Positions 1-8,464 of a stretch of 31,951 nucleotides of DNA are shown here, piece after piece. How positions within the stretch are numbered: the first letter of the stretch is position 1; each line of letters begins with the position of its first letter. Under the pieces are notes generated by a model that saw only the letters and a program-made list of their open reading frames with translations, had not been told where the DNA came from and did not search any database. This stretch comes from an uncultured Collinsella sp. (GTDB lineage: Bacteria > Actinomycetota > Coriobacteriia > Coriobacteriales > Coriobacteriaceae), in the NCBI GenBank assembly GCA_900554645.1, contig USIE01000016.1:1-31951 (forward strand), in the 5' to 3' direction. Position numbers and translations under genes: made by a program.

Positions 1-119
1 CTTGACGGCCTGAACAATCGTCAATATCGGTCGGAGGGGTGGCTTTGTAAAGCCGTTTGTCTCCACCCGCGTAGCGGGTGGTTTAAAGCTGGCCGCTGCG
101 CGGCCAGCGGACTAAAGTC
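1..119 (+). mobile_element. Possible right end of an IS200/IS605-type element (three tandem hairpins)
   Basis: Three small perfect hairpins follow one another: GGCTTT/AAAGCC (41-46/49-54), CCACCCGC/GCGGGTGG (63-70/74-81) and GCTGGCCGC/GCGGCCAGC (88-96/100-108). The reading frame of the next gene is closed by TAA at 84-86, so these hairpins interrupt it. Closely spaced GC hairpins with short loops next to a broken gene resemble the subterminal structures and guide-RNA scaffold at the right end of IS200/IS605 elements. No transposase is visible because the window starts here. A REP or MITE-like repeat is the alternative. Confidence 0.35.
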
Positions 120-497
120 TTGAACGAGGAGCGCTACGGCGCCGAAGCGCGGGCGCGCTATGGCGATGAGGCTATCGATGCGGTAAACGAAGCGCTGCTG
201 GACATGGACCCCGAGACATGGAACGACATGAAGGAACTTGAACGCGCTGTTCTGGGCCAGCTTTCGATTGCCATGGGCATTGACGACCCGGAGAGCAACG
301 AGGCCCGCAAACTCGTCGCGATGCATCGCCGATGGATTGGCCTTAATTGGGGACACGAGCCCCAAGACGAAGCATACCTGGGCCTCACCCACGGCTATCT
401 TGCCAATCAGCGCTTTATCGACTACTACGACAAGCCCTGCGGCACCGGAGCCACGGCGTTTCTGGTTCAGGCAATCGAGTCATTGACGCGCGCATAG
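120..497 (+). pseudogene. TipAS-domain remnant of a MerR/TipA-type regulator
   Basis: The 125 residues match the TipAS ligand-binding domain pattern: an acidic helical start, then a region with AMHRRWIGLNWG, EAYLGLTHGYLANQRF and a C-terminal YYDKPCGTGATAFLVQAI. Full-length TipA-like regulators are about 250 residues, with an N-terminal MerR DNA-binding domain that is absent here. The frame opens only at a TTG at 120 and is stopped upstream by TAA at 84-86, with hairpin DNA in place of the missing half. Some actinobacteria make stand-alone TipAS proteins from an internal start, so a functional ligand-sequestering protein is possible, but no good ribosome binding site is seen. I read it as a regulator truncated by insertion. 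Confidence 0.6.
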
Positions 498-548
498 ACC
501 GCGGCGGCTTTGGGTATTTCAATCAAAACCGCAACCGATTGGAGACCT

Positions 549-794
549 ATGGCTACTAATCATGAGCTCGTCCTCTACGTTATGACCGGCTGCCCGTATT
601 GCATAAAGGTCAAGCGATTCCTTGCCGATAACGGTGTGACCATCCCCGAGCGCAATATCTCGACCGATTCCGATGCCGAGCAGACGCTTATCGCCGTCGG
701 CGGAAAGCGCCAGGTTCCCTGCCTGTTCATCGACGGAAAGCCACTCTACGAGTCAAGCGACATCATCGCGTGGGTACAAAAGAACCTGCTCTAG
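549..794 (+). CDS. Glutaredoxin
   Basis: An 81-residue glutaredoxin, the usual size for the small dithiol class. It acts in the cytoplasm, reducing disulfides or glutathionylated targets. The active site is CPYC near residues 15-18 (TGCPYCIKVKRFL). The cis-proline loop is KRQVPCLFIDG, and the C-terminal ESSDIIAWV matches the usual glutathione-contact helix. The ATG at 549 follows GGAG (541-544) by four bases; an upstream in-frame start at 510 would add residues with no glutaredoxin similarity. It stands alone on the plus strand, followed by two large palindromes that probably end transcription. Many Coriobacteriia are not known to make glutathione, so the natural reductant may be another thiol. 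Confidence 0.93.
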   Translation: MATNHELVLYVMTGCPYCIKVKRFLADNGVTIPERNISTDSDAEQTLIAVGGKRQVPCLFIDGKPLYESSDIIAWVQKNLL

Positions 795-838
795 TACGCG
801 CGTTGCAACCGGCCCACCCCAACCCATACGGCCAAACA

Positions 839-892
839 TGTACACCAGCATCCAAAGTCGACATTTTCGACATCTTTGGATGCTGGTGTACA
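839..892. repeat. Perfect 19-bp inverted repeat (first of two)
   Basis: TGTACACCAGCATCCAAAG at 839-857 is exactly complementary to 874-892, with a 16-base spacer that itself contains TCGACA/TGTCGA-like symmetry. It begins 45 bases after the glutaredoxin stop. No T-run follows, so it is not a classic intrinsic terminator. It could stop transcription in both directions or be an operator. Confidence 0.85.
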
Positions 893-904
893 GCTATTTG
901 TGGA

Positions 905-960
905 TAGTCGTTGGGGACGTTCTTAAATGACTAGTCGTTAAAGAACGTCCCCAACGACTA
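905..960. terminator. Perfect 20-bp inverted repeat between convergent genes
   Basis: TAGTCGTTGGGGACGTTCTT (905-924) pairs perfectly with 941-960; the 16-base loop holds ACTAGT and another copy of TAGTCGTT. It ends two bases before the stop codon of the minus-strand dihydrouridine synthase gene and lies downstream of the plus-strand glutaredoxin gene. That is the expected place for a bidirectional terminator, but there is no strong U-tract. Confidence 0.6.
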
Positions 961-961
961 A

Positions 962-1921
962 CTAGCCGTGGAAGCGGGCTATGGATGCAAGTGGCTGCTC
1001 GCGAAAGACGCGCTCGACGGCGGCGCGGTATTCGTCGACCTTTGTAGTCTTACGTACGAGCTTGTGAACGGTAGCGGGGTCGGCGAAAGCGCACTTGGCG
1101 TAGAACCACCACTCCTTCATACGAAAGACCGCATTGCCGCCAATCTCTTCTGCATAGGCCGCGAACAGTGTGTCGTGGAAGCGCTGCAGCTCAGCAGCCG
1201 TTGCAGCAGGGCCGCCCTTGACCATGCGAGCGAGCGCGGGATTCGCGAGCAAGCCGCGCCCCAGCATTACATGGCGCGTGCCGGGATAGGCCTCCACCAG
1301 CGCATCCATATCCTCAAGATCAAAAATGTCGCCGTTATAGGCCACGGGGAACGGCGCACGCTCCAGCGTTTCGCCATAGAACTCCTTGCGCGGCGAGCCC
1401 GTATAGCGGTCCTTTTGCACGCGCGGATGCACGATCAGCTCTGCCAACGGCATGCGGCAATACAGATCGAGCACGCGCTCGTATTCGTCGTCATTCTCCA
1501 GCCCCAGCCTGGTCTTTACCGATACCGGCAACGGCGACCGCTCGCACACATCGCTTAAGAACACCTCGAGCTCGTCGAGATTGCGCAAGAAACCCGAGCC
1601 CTTGCCCTTGGCGACAACCGTACCCGAGGGGCAACCCAAGTTGAGATTGACCTCGCGGTAGCCCATGTCGGCGAGCACCTGTGCCGCCCACACAAATTCG
1701 TCCGCGTTCTTGGACATCAGTTGAGGCACTACGTTGAGGCCCTGGTTATTGGCAGGATCGATCTCCTTAAACGCCTTGCCGCCAAAGCAGTTTCCCACCC
1801 GCGGCGGCGGCAAAAACGGCGTGTAATAGCAATCGAGTGCACCGAAGCACTCCGCATGCACGCGACGGAACACATGCCCGGTAATCCCCTCCATAGGGGC
1901 CAACGATAGAATCATCAACAT
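962..1921 (-). CDS. tRNA-dihydrouridine synthase
   Basis: A 319-residue FMN enzyme that reduces uridine to dihydrouridine in the D-loop of tRNAs, using NADPH. It starts with the family's FMN-binding LAPMEGITG (residues 7-15). The catalytic cysteine is C97 in NLNLGCPSG, followed by KGKGSGFLRN. SVKTRLG, IVHPR and VMLGRGLLANP supply the remaining FMN contacts, and the C-terminal helical domain (about 240-319) binds tRNA. The length is normal. ATG at 1921 is used; the second Met two codons later is equally possible. DusB and DusC types cannot be separated by eye. It is transcribed alone, ending at a large palindrome. Confidence 0.93.
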   Translation of the reverse strand: MLMILSLAPMEGITGHVFRRVHAECFGALDCYYTPFLPPPRVGNCFGGKAFKEIDPANNQGLNVVPQLMSKNADEFVWAAQVLADMGYREVNLNLGCPSGTVVAKGKGSGFLRNLDELEVFLSDVCERSPLPVSVKTRLGLENDDEYERVLDLYCRMPLAELIVHPRVQKDRYTGSPRKEFYGETLERAPFPVAYNGDIFDLEDMDALVEAYPGTRHVMLGRGLLANPALARMVKGGPAATAAELQRFHDTLFAAYAEEIGGNAVFRMKEWWFYAKCAFADPATVHKLVRKTTKVDEYRAAVERVFREQPLASIARFHG

Positions 1922-1934
1922 CTACTCTCAGATC

Positions 1935-1971
1935 AATGCGGCAAAGGGACTGCCCCCTTGTCACATGCATT
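1935..1971. repeat. Imperfect copy of a dispersed palindrome
   Basis: An AATGCGGCAAAGGG arm faces CCCCCTTGTCACATGCATT, with a short indel between the arms. It shares its core (AATGCGnCAAAGG, ACTGnCCCCTTGTC) with the better copy at 2117-2149, only 146 bases away. It lies in the leader region of the dihydrouridine synthase gene. It could be a terminator-like element or a decayed mobile palindrome. Confidence 0.6.
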
Positions 1972-1998
1972 ATGCCTTGTGCTTCAGGCGATTCACAA
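1969..1998 (-). promoter_or_regulatory. Possible promoter of the dihydrouridine synthase gene
   Basis: On the minus strand, TTGTGA (1993-1998) and CATAAT (1969-1974) are 18 bases apart and lie about 50 bases upstream of the start at 1921. The -10 box touches the imperfect palindrome at 1935-1971, which would then be in the 5' leader. This is weak, motif-only evidence. Confidence 0.25.
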
Positions 1999-2116
1999 GA
2001 TAGAGGTGACTACTGGACGATGACCATCCTCCAGCCGCACCCCATACAACAAAAGTGAATACTTTCCCGGGAAGTGAACAAGTGAAAAGTAATAGATCTC
2101 GATTTACATGCCGTTC

Positions 2117-2149
2117 AATGCGACAAAGGAACTGTCCCCTTGTCGCATT
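2117..2149 (-). terminator. Palindrome overlapping the end of the ABC transporter gene
   Basis: AATGCGACAA at one end pairs with TTGTCGCATT at the other (2117-2126 with 2140-2149), with a further AGG/CCT pairing inside and an ACTGT-containing loop. The 3' arm overlaps the TAA stop (2148-2150) of the transporter gene. It is probably a terminator made from a dispersed palindromic repeat. Confidence 0.6.
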
Positions 2150-5100
2150 ATTCAGAGCGCAGGGCTTCCACGGGGTCCTTTTTGGATGCACTGCGGGCCG
2201 GTAGCAAACCGGCGACGACCGTTAGCAGCACCGAAATCGCGATGAGCACCAGCGCGTCCTGCACGGGCAGGCTCATCAGGTTGGGGACCTGTTTGGCCGC
2301 AAGCGCCCAAGCATTGACCGGGAAGCTCACGGCCACCACGACGACAACAGCAAAGACGCCGGCAATGAGGCCCTCGATAAAGGTCTCGGCGTTGAACACG
2401 TTTGCCACGTTACGCTTCGACGCGCCAATCGCACGCAGAATGCCAATCTCCTTTTTGCGCTCCAGCACGCTGATGTACGTGATGATGCCGATCATGATGG
2501 AGCTCACCACCAGGCTGATGCTTACGAATGCGATGAGCACCAAGCTGATGGTGTTCACGATGTCGGTTACCGAACCCATGATGATGCCCATGTAGTCGGT
2601 GTACGAAATTGCCCGATTATCGTGGCCGGCGGCTTTGACCTGCTTGTTGTACGCGTCGATGTGATCGAGCACGCGCTCCTTGGCCTCAAAGTCGCGCGGG
2701 AAAATCTTGACCGAGATGGGGTCTGCCTCGTCCGCATAGCCCAACGTGGTCAGATTGTTGTCGTAGGTGAGCTTCGACGCCTTGGCATAGCTCATCATGA
2801 GCGAACTCAGGTCCTCGGCGTCCATGTTGAAGTGAATGGCACGAGTAAAGGCACTCGCATCCACGCGCATGGCGCTCGCCAGGTTAGCAAAACTCGAAGA
2901 CATCTGCGTCGCCATCTGGTCCATAAGCCCTGCCGCGCCTGCCTTGAGCTGAGTTGACACCGTCGCCGCAATCTGATCGCTGATCGACTTCATCACCTGA
3001 TCCATAGCCTGCTGCAGATACGGAGCCAGCTGCTTTTGCACATAGTCGGTCATCGTCTGTTGCAGGCGCTCGGCCAGGGCATCGCCACCGAGTGCCTTGA
3101 GCTGTGTCAGGTATTGCTGCGCCGTGGCATCACTCTCAAGATACGTCGAGAATGCGGCAGCGAGCTTTGCCGCGTCTTTAAGATCTTCGGGTGACAGCGC
3201 CCTAAACTGATCAGACCGCAAAAAGCCCTCAAACAGTTGGTTGGCAAGCATTCCCACCTGCTGCATTTGCTCGGGCGTGAGCTCCAGACCGTCAAAGATG
3301 CCCGAGAAATCTGGGGCCGGTGCTTTTGCCATGATGTCGCTGAAGTCGATGTCCCTTCCAACGCCCGAAAGGTCAATGTCCAGCCCGGATAAGTCGATAC
3401 CAGAAAGGTCCATACCGCCGGCCGCACCCGAGAGTGCAGACGCATCAAACGAGAACGCGCTCTTGAGCGCCGCCTCGTCCACACTGAACATACTGCCCAG
3501 ATCCACGCCTTGTTTGGCCTCGCCTTGCAGTTCGTCGAAGGTTTTGCCCGTAAAGACATCCGTCTCGAGGTGGGCGAGTTGCTCCTGCACAATCTGCGAA
3601 TCGGCAGCGCGCTCCATAAGCTGGCGAGTCAGCGCATGCGTATAGGCAATGCCCGGGGACAACGCGCTCGCGTTAGCCGTCTCGTTGGGTCGCACCACGC
3701 CCACAATGTGCACGTCGATACCGTCGGCAACCTTGGCTGCCATAAAGTCGGCGTCGCCAGACATGTCAGTCCACATGCCGGTCTCTTCGTTTTTGCGATA
3801 GGCATCGGCCGACGACAACACCTTAAACGTCGTGGACAGCGCATCGTCGTAGGTAAATTCGGTGCCGGTCTCGGGCGTTTCGACCCCACCGTCAGCCGTC
3901 ATAGCGCTGTTTACCAGATCGTTGAGCTCATTGATATCCAGCGCGCCGATGCTGTAGAGCGTGTAGTCACCCACCGTGCCACGACTCGAGAGCACCATTA
4001 CGGCTTCGTTGGCGGACGTGGGCCAATGACCGGCGACGACATCGTACTGACTGTCGAGCAGGCTCTGGTCGTCGATCATCTCGTTAAAGACCGAGGTTCC
4101 CATGGATTCCATGCTCACCGTTGCCGCCGAGCTCGCGCCTCCGCTCATGGCCTCGGTCATGGCATTGGGCACCAGCCGAACGGGTTTCTCGTCACCCTTG
4201 CCGGCACGATAGACAACCGGCGATACACCGTAGCCGTACTGAATGGCGTTGACCTCTTTATCGATGCCGTCGCCACCGGCATCAAGCCATGCCTTAAAGC
4301 TCGTCATGTCGTTGGACTTAACGCTCGCAAACATATCCTTTACGGCCGTGACCACGGGAATCTTATCGGTTCCCTTAGCCTTGCCGCCGGCACTGTCGTC
4401 GGACGAATCCACGTTTTCAGGCGAGCTATCATCCGCGGCCCCCTGCCCGCCCATCATGGACGACAGGTCGTAGTCCTGCTTGGAGATCGTAAGCGGGTAA
4501 CTCGAAAGCGTATCCTCCTCGACCTTTTTGATGTAGCCGTTTACGCCGTTGGACAGCGCCAGAATCGCCGCGATACCGATAATGCCAATCGAGCCCGCAA
4601 AGGCCGTCATGGCCGTACGGCCCTTTTTGGTCATAAGGTTTCGGGCAGAAAGCCCCAGCGCCGTCACAAAGCTCATCGAGGTTTTGCGCGTGGGCTTTGC
4701 CTCGCGACGCGCGGCCTTGGCAACATCAAAGGGGTCGGAATCGTCGGTGATCTTGCCGTCTGCAAGGTTGACGATGCGCGTGGCGTACTGGTACGCCAGC
4801 TCGGGATTGTGCGTGACCATAATAACCAGACGGTCGCGCGCCACATCCTTGAGCAAATCCATGACCTGCACGGATGTCGCTGAATCCAAAGCGCCAGTCG
4901 GCTCGTCTGCCAGCACAATCTCGGGATCGTTGATCAGGGCGCGGGCGATGGCCACACGTTGCATCTGCCCGCCCGAAAGTTGGCTCGGGCGCTTGTTAAC
5001 GTGCTCGCCCAGGCCGACTTTCTCCAACGCCTCGCGCGCACGCTGACGGCGCTCGGCGTGTTCCACGCCCGTGAGCGTAAGCGCCAGCTCCACGTTTTCC

Positions 5101-5435
5101 AAAATGGTCTGATGCGGAATGAGGTTATAGCTCTGGAACACAAAGCCGATGCGGTTGTTGCGATAGGCATCCCAATCGCGATCGTGAAAGTCCTTGGTCG
5201 AGATGTCATCGATCAGCAGGTCGCCCGAGTCAAAGTGGTCGAGTCCGCCGATAACGTTGAGCATCGTAGTTTTGCCCGAGCCCGAGGGACCCAGAATGGC
5301 CACGAACTCGTTATCGCGAAAAGCCAGGCTCACGTTATCGAGCGCCACCTGCGTAAACGACTGCGTGACGTACCTTTTGCAAATACCTTTGAGCTCCAGC
5401 ATGGACGGCAACCTCTCCCGCGCGGGCACGTTCAC
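2148..5435 (-). CDS. MacB-type ABC transporter, fused ATPase-permease with giant external domain
   Basis: This 1095-residue protein joins a MacB/LolD-type ATPase to an FtsX-type permease, a mechanotransmission family that exports peptides, drugs or lipids. ATPase motifs: Walker A GPSGSGKT (49-56), Q-loop Q101, signature LSGGQ (153-157), Walker B IVLADEP (173-179) with E178, and H-loop H209. The first membrane helix is near 280-300 ([16 protein letters not shown]). About 650 external residues follow, then three C-terminal helices and the [16 protein letters not shown] tail. MacB is usually about 650 residues, so the external part is far larger. It includes a run of SGxD(L/I) units near residues 667-693. 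GTG at 5435 has GGAGGAG seven bases upstream; ATG at 5402 (MLELKGICK) also has a fair site and matches where homologues usually begin. Confidence 0.9.
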   Translation of the reverse strand: MNVPARERLPSMLELKGICKRYVTQSFTQVALDNVSLAFRDNEFVAILGPSGSGKTTMLNVIGGLDHFDSGDLLIDDISTKDFHDRDWDAYRNNRIGFVFQSYNLIPHQTILENVELALTLTGVEHAERRQRAREALEKVGLGEHVNKRPSQLSGGQMQRVAIARALINDPEIVLADEPTGALDSATSVQVMDLLKDVARDRLVIMVTHNPELAYQYATRIVNLADGKITDDSDPFDVAKAARREAKPTRKTSMSFVTALGLSARNLMTKKGRTAMTAFAGSIGIIGIAAILALSNGVNGYIKKVEEDTLSSYPLTISKQDYDLSSMMGGQGAADDSSPENVDSSDDSAGGKAKGTDKIPVVTAVKDMFASVKSNDMTSFKAWLDAGGDGIDKEVNAIQYGYGVSPVVYRAGKGDEKPVRLVPNAMTEAMSGGASSAATVSMESMGTSVFNEMIDDQSLLDSQYDVVAGHWPTSANEAVMVLSSRGTVGDYTLYSIGALDINELNDLVNSAMTADGGVETPETGTEFTYDDALSTTFKVLSSADAYRKNEETGMWTDMSGDADFMAAKVADGIDVHIVGVVRPNETANASALSPGIAYTHALTRQLMERAADSQIVQEQLAHLETDVFTGKTFDELQGEAKQGVDLGSMFSVDEAALKSAFSFDASALSGAAGGMDLSGIDLSGLDIDLSGVGRDIDFSDIMAKAPAPDFSGIFDGLELTPEQMQQVGMLANQLFEGFLRSDQFRALSPEDLKDAAKLAAAFSTYLESDATAQQYLTQLKALGGDALAERLQQTMTDYVQKQLAPYLQQAMDQVMKSISDQIAATVSTQLKAGAAGLMDQMATQMSSSFANLASAMRVDASAFTRAIHFNMDAEDLSSLMMSYAKASKLTYDNNLTTLGYADEADPISVKIFPRDFEAKERVLDHIDAYNKQVKAAGHDNRAISYTDYMGIIMGSVTDIVNTISLVLIAFVSISLVVSSIMIGIITYISVLERKKEIGILRAIGASKRNVANVFNAETFIEGLIAGVFAVVVVVAVSFPVNAWALAAKQVPNLMSLPVQDALVLIAISVLLTVVAGLLPARSASKKDPVEALRSE

Positions 5436-5545
5436 CCGCTCTCCTCCGCCGTTCGTATTCGACGCGTTTGTCCTACTCTATCCCCATTTTTCACCGACAC
5501 CAGTGAGGAATGTAGGGAACCGCATCAAAAAACGAACGGGACGAC

Positions 5546-5577
5546 GCCTAAAAGAAGAGGTCCCGAGCGGGACCTCT
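5546..5577 (-). terminator. Intrinsic terminator of the redox operon
   Basis: AGAGGTCCC (5556-5564) and GGGACCTCT (5569-5577) form a 9-bp stem with a four-base loop. Read on the minus strand it is followed by TCTTTTAG, giving a short U-tract. It lies 80 bases downstream of the lipoprotein stop codon and separates this operon from the ABC transporter gene. Confidence 0.8.
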
Positions 5578-5656
5578 ATATGGTGGAGATTATCTTGAAA
5601 GGCAGCAGACTACTCCGCACAGCGGTGCACGATCATCGCCATGCTTTACGCGTTTT

Positions 5657-6628
5657 TTACTGTTCACTATTCGCAATCGCCTGGTCGATAAGTTTGTTGA
5701 GTGCTGCACGCTGCTCGGCGGAGCTGATGGCTCCCACGATGGGCTCCCCTACGATGTTGCCATTCTGATCGATGACATACGTTGTCGGGAACGAGAACAA
5801 ATTTGACGTGAACTTACCGGCCTCGCTATCCGACTTGAACCAGATGTTCTTATATGTCACGCCCTTCTTGCTCAGCACGTCCTTGGCATCTGCAATCTCG
5901 CCCTTGTTGCCATCGAGCGTAAAGGAATTGACGCCCACGACCTGGCCGCCCTTCTCGGCAAGCTCCTTATTCAGTTTCTCAAGATCGCCCAGCTCGCCCA
6001 CGCACGGCTTGCACGTGGTGAACCAGAAGTTCATGACGGTGACCTTGTTCTTAGCGAACAGCTCGTCGCTGCTCACGTCGTTGCCATCCAGGTCCTTGCC
6101 CGTAAAGCTGGGGAACTTCGTCGCCTCGCTCGAAGCATTGGCACCAGCCGTCATGCCAGCGGCCGAAGCGTCGACGCTCTCGCCTTCGCTCGGCGTGCTT
6201 CCACAGCCGGGGAACTCCTTCTCCAAGCTCTCGAGCTTGTCCTCGATCTCCTTGATCTGCTGTGCACCGGCTTTGAGCGTCTTGAGCTCATCCGCCGTGA
6301 ACTCATCCTTGGCACCGTCGATGGTCTTGAGCAGGAAATCGCCGTAATTGCTACCGTCCTCAATCATTGCCGATTCTTTATTTGCCGCATTGAATACCTT
6401 TTCCCATAGCGCGTTATCACTCGAAAGGATATCGTTCTCCTTTTTCATGAGCTTCGCATACAGCTCGGCGGCCTCGTCGGCATTGGTCGGCTTCTGCGCA
6501 GTGAGTTCTGCGATCTTAGGATCGGAGCTCGCAGATTCGCTCGCATTGCCACCGGGCGCCGAACATGCCACAAGGCACAAGGCCAATACCGGCACCATAA
6601 ACAGGGCCGCAATCTTAGAAAGCTTCAT
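5657..6628 (-). CDS. Thioredoxin-fold (TlpA/ResA-like) lipoprotein
   Basis: A 323-residue exported lipoprotein. The signal peptide ends in lipobox LVAC with the lipidated Cys at residue 22. A helical, charged spacer covers about 40-140. The TlpA/AhpC-TSA domain covers about 170-320, with redox motif CKPC (C206, C209) in MNFWFTTCKPC and the cis-Pro in FSFPTTYVID. It should exchange disulfides on the outer face of the membrane. The start is set by GGAGGA at 6635-6640: the ATG at 6634 directly abuts it, whereas the ATG at 6628 has a six-base gap. It is the last gene of a three-gene operon after the Fe-S membrane protein, which probably supplies its electrons. The helical insert before the catalytic domain is unusual for TlpA proteins. 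Confidence 0.9.
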   Translation of the reverse strand: MKLSKIAALFMVPVLALCLVACSAPGGNASESASSDPKIAELTAQKPTNADEAAELYAKLMKKENDILSSDNALWEKVFNAANKESAMIEDGSNYGDFLLKTIDGAKDEFTADELKTLKAGAQQIKEIEDKLESLEKEFPGCGSTPSEGESVDASAAGMTAGANASSEATKFPSFTGKDLDGNDVSSDELFAKNKVTVMNFWFTTCKPCVGELGDLEKLNKELAEKGGQVVGVNSFTLDGNKGEIADAKDVLSKKGVTYKNIWFKSDSEAGKFTSNLFSFPTTYVIDQNGNIVGEPIVGAISSAEQRAALNKLIDQAIANSEQ

Positions 6629-6657
6629 AGTCATTCCTCCGTTTTGTCGAAGCTTGT

Positions 6658-7560
6658 TTACTTTTTATCAGCGGTCAAGGGAAGCTTTTCCGCCGACACA
6701 TCCAGGCCATAGCGATAGCTGATGGCATCGACGGGACAGGCCCCGATGCACTTTCCGCACCGGATACATTCGGCATGATTGGGCGCGCGGACCACATCAA
6801 CGTCCATCTGACAAACCTTTGAGCACTTGCCGCACGAGACACATTTGCACGCGTCAACCTGAATCCCCAACAAGGACACCCTATTCATGAGCGCATAGAA
6901 TGCGCCGAGCGGGCAAATCCATTTGCAGAAGGGGCGATAGAACAAAACGCTCAGCACTACTACGGCAATGAGAACGGCAAGTTTCCAGGTAAAGAGCTGC
7001 CCCAGCGCAGATCGAATGCCGGCGTTGGCAATGGCCAGCGGAATGGCGCCCTCGAGCACGCCCTGCGGACAGATGTACTTACAAAAGAACGGGTCGCCCA
7101 TGCCCACGTCGTTAACCACCAAGACGGGCAGCAGCACCACGGCAAACAGCAGCACGACGTACTTGATGTACGTGAGCGGCTTAAGCTTTTTTGTGGAGAA
7201 CTTTTTGCCGGGAATCTTATGAAGCAGCTCCTGAAGCCAGCCAAACGGACACAGAAAGCCACATACAAAGCGTCCCAGCAGCACGCCGAGCAAAATGAGC
7301 GTACCGGTAACATAGTAAGAAAAGTTGAACTTGGATGAACCTACCACCGACTGGAACGACCCGATGGGGCACGCGCCCGATGCCGCGGGGCACGAATAGC
7401 AATTAAGTCCAGGTACGCAGACTGTTTTCCCCGCGCCCTGATAGATGCCGCCTTTGGCAAAGTTTGGCAGGTGAATGTTGGTGACGAGCGTCGCCGCCGC
7501 CTGAATGAATCCGCGAAATCGAGCCAAAACATGCGACGCAGTGTTTTCTCTTTTATCCAA
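6658..7560 (-). CDS. NapH/CcoG-like polyferredoxin membrane protein
   Basis: About 300 residues. It has a cysteine-rich N-terminal segment (C48, C54, C57, C64), then membrane helices (about 82-98, 133-151, 193-209). Three CxxxCP motifs lie at helix ends: C100/C104 (VCGFLCPFG), C160/C164 (CKYICPQG) and C212/C216 (CKWICPLG). It ends in two cytoplasmic 4Fe-4S ferredoxin motifs, C240-x2-C243-x2-C246-x3-C250 and C265-x2-C268-x2-C271-x3-C275. The family passes electrons across or along the membrane. The frame is open to 7647, but that part overlaps the upstream gene. I use the TTG at 7560, which overlaps the upstream stop as TTGGATAA, with GGAG ten bases before it; this suggests translational coupling. 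The start is the least certain part. Confidence 0.88.
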   Translation of the reverse strand: MDKRENTASHVLARFRGFIQAAATLVTNIHLPNFAKGGIYQGAGKTVCVPGLNCYSCPAASGACPIGSFQSVVGSSKFNFSYYVTGTLILLGVLLGRFVCGFLCPFGWLQELLHKIPGKKFSTKKLKPLTYIKYVVLLFAVVLLPVLVVNDVGMGDPFFCKYICPQGVLEGAIPLAIANAGIRSALGQLFTWKLAVLIAVVVLSVLFYRPFCKWICPLGAFYALMNRVSLLGIQVDACKCVSCGKCSKVCQMDVDVVRAPNHAECIRCGKCIGACPVDAISYRYGLDVSAEKLPLTADKK

Positions 7561-7699
7561 TTCCGATACACTCCAAGCACAGCCTAATCGCTTTGGCCAG
7601 CACGGCATCCGCCTCGCCACGCATAACGCCAAAGCACACCATGGCAATTCCGACGATCAACAAAGCGACCTGTACCACGGGTTTTACCGCTTTGAACAA
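7553..7699 (-). CDS. CD1871A-like CXXC-motif membrane microprotein
   Basis: A 48-residue protein starting at TTG 7699, eight bases after AAAGGAG; it has one hydrophobic helix (about residues 7-25, VVQVALLIVGIAMVCFGVM). It then reads RGEADAVLAKAI and ends RLCLECIGIG. The end matches the CD1871A family of CXXC proteins of anaerobic Firmicutes and Coriobacteriia as I remember it (a membrane helix, RGE, KA, then CLECIGIG at the very C-terminus). Its stop overlaps the start of the polyferredoxin gene, so the two are probably co-translated. It is likely a small thiol carrier or an assembly partner for the polyferredoxin protein. Its function is not established. Confidence 0.85.
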   Translation of the reverse strand: MFKAVKPVVQVALLIVGIAMVCFGVMRGEADAVLAKAIRLCLECIGIG

Positions 7700-7789
7700 C
7701 CTGACCACTCCTTTCGTTACGCGACCATTGGACCATATCGACTATAAAATCCGTGTTAAGCGCGATTTGGAATATGCAAGGAGACTGTA

Positions 7790-8464
7790 ATGCGAATTTT
7801 GATCGTCGAGGACGAGCGGGCGCTGTGTGACGCAATCGCGCGCAGCTTGCGAAACTTGGCGTACAGCGTCGACTGCTGTCACGACGGACAGGAGGCGCTC
7901 GACCTACTGAATGTTGAGGCCTTCGACCTCGTGGTACTCGACCTCAACCTTCCCCGCATCGACGGCATGACCGTACTCAGGGAACTTAGGAAAACTGACT
8001 GCGAGACTAAGGTACTCGTGCTCTCGGCACGCGGCGAGGTCGTCGACAAGGTCGCCGGACTCGATGCCGGCGCCAACGATTACCTTACCAAGCCGTTTCA
8101 TCTGGACGAACTTGCGGCAAGGATCCGCAGCCTTACCCTCAGGCGCTTCGCACAAAGCGACATAGTATTAACCTGCGGAAAGCTCAACTTTGACACCAAG
8201 GCGCGCATCGCTTCCGTGGACAGTGAGGCCCTATCTCTTACGCGCAAGGAAACGGGAATCTTGGAATACCTGATGCTTAATCAGGGGCGACCGGTAAGCC
8301 AAGAGGAGCTTATCGAGCACGTTTGGGATAGCACCGTGAACTGTTTTAGCAACGCAACCCGCGTTCACATCTCGTCGCTCCGCAAAAAGCTACGCAGCGC
8401 TTTGGGATACGACCCGATTCGCAATCGGATTGGAGAGGGCTACGTTATGGAGGATAGCGAATGA
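7790..8464 (+). CDS. OmpR-family response regulator
   Basis: 224 residues: receiver domain (1-115) with acidic pocket E7/D8, phospho-acceptor D51 (LVVLDLNLPRIDG), S79 and K101 (YLTKPF), then a winged-helix domain (about 128-222) with LTRKETGILEYLMLNQG and ATRVHISSLRKKL. The ATG is seven bases after AAGGAG. It is divergent from the redox operon across a 90-base gap and overlaps the kinase gene by four bases (ATGA). It probably controls the redox operon. Confidence 0.95.
   Translation: MRILIVEDERALCDAIARSLRNLAYSVDCCHDGQEALDLLNVEAFDLVVLDLNLPRIDGMTVLRELRKTDCETKVLVLSARGEVVDKVAGLDAGANDYLTKPFHLDELAARIRSLTLRRFAQSDIVLTCGKLNFDTKARIASVDSEALSLTRKETGILEYLMLNQGRPVSQEELIEHVWDSTVNCFSNATRVHISSLRKKLRSALGYDPIRNRIGEGYVMEDSE

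Noticed and set aside
3510..4883. A 457-codon plus-strand open frame opposite the ABC transporter gene
   Set aside because: It is His/Arg/Gly-rich antisense sequence; the minus strand carries intact ABC motifs through the same region.
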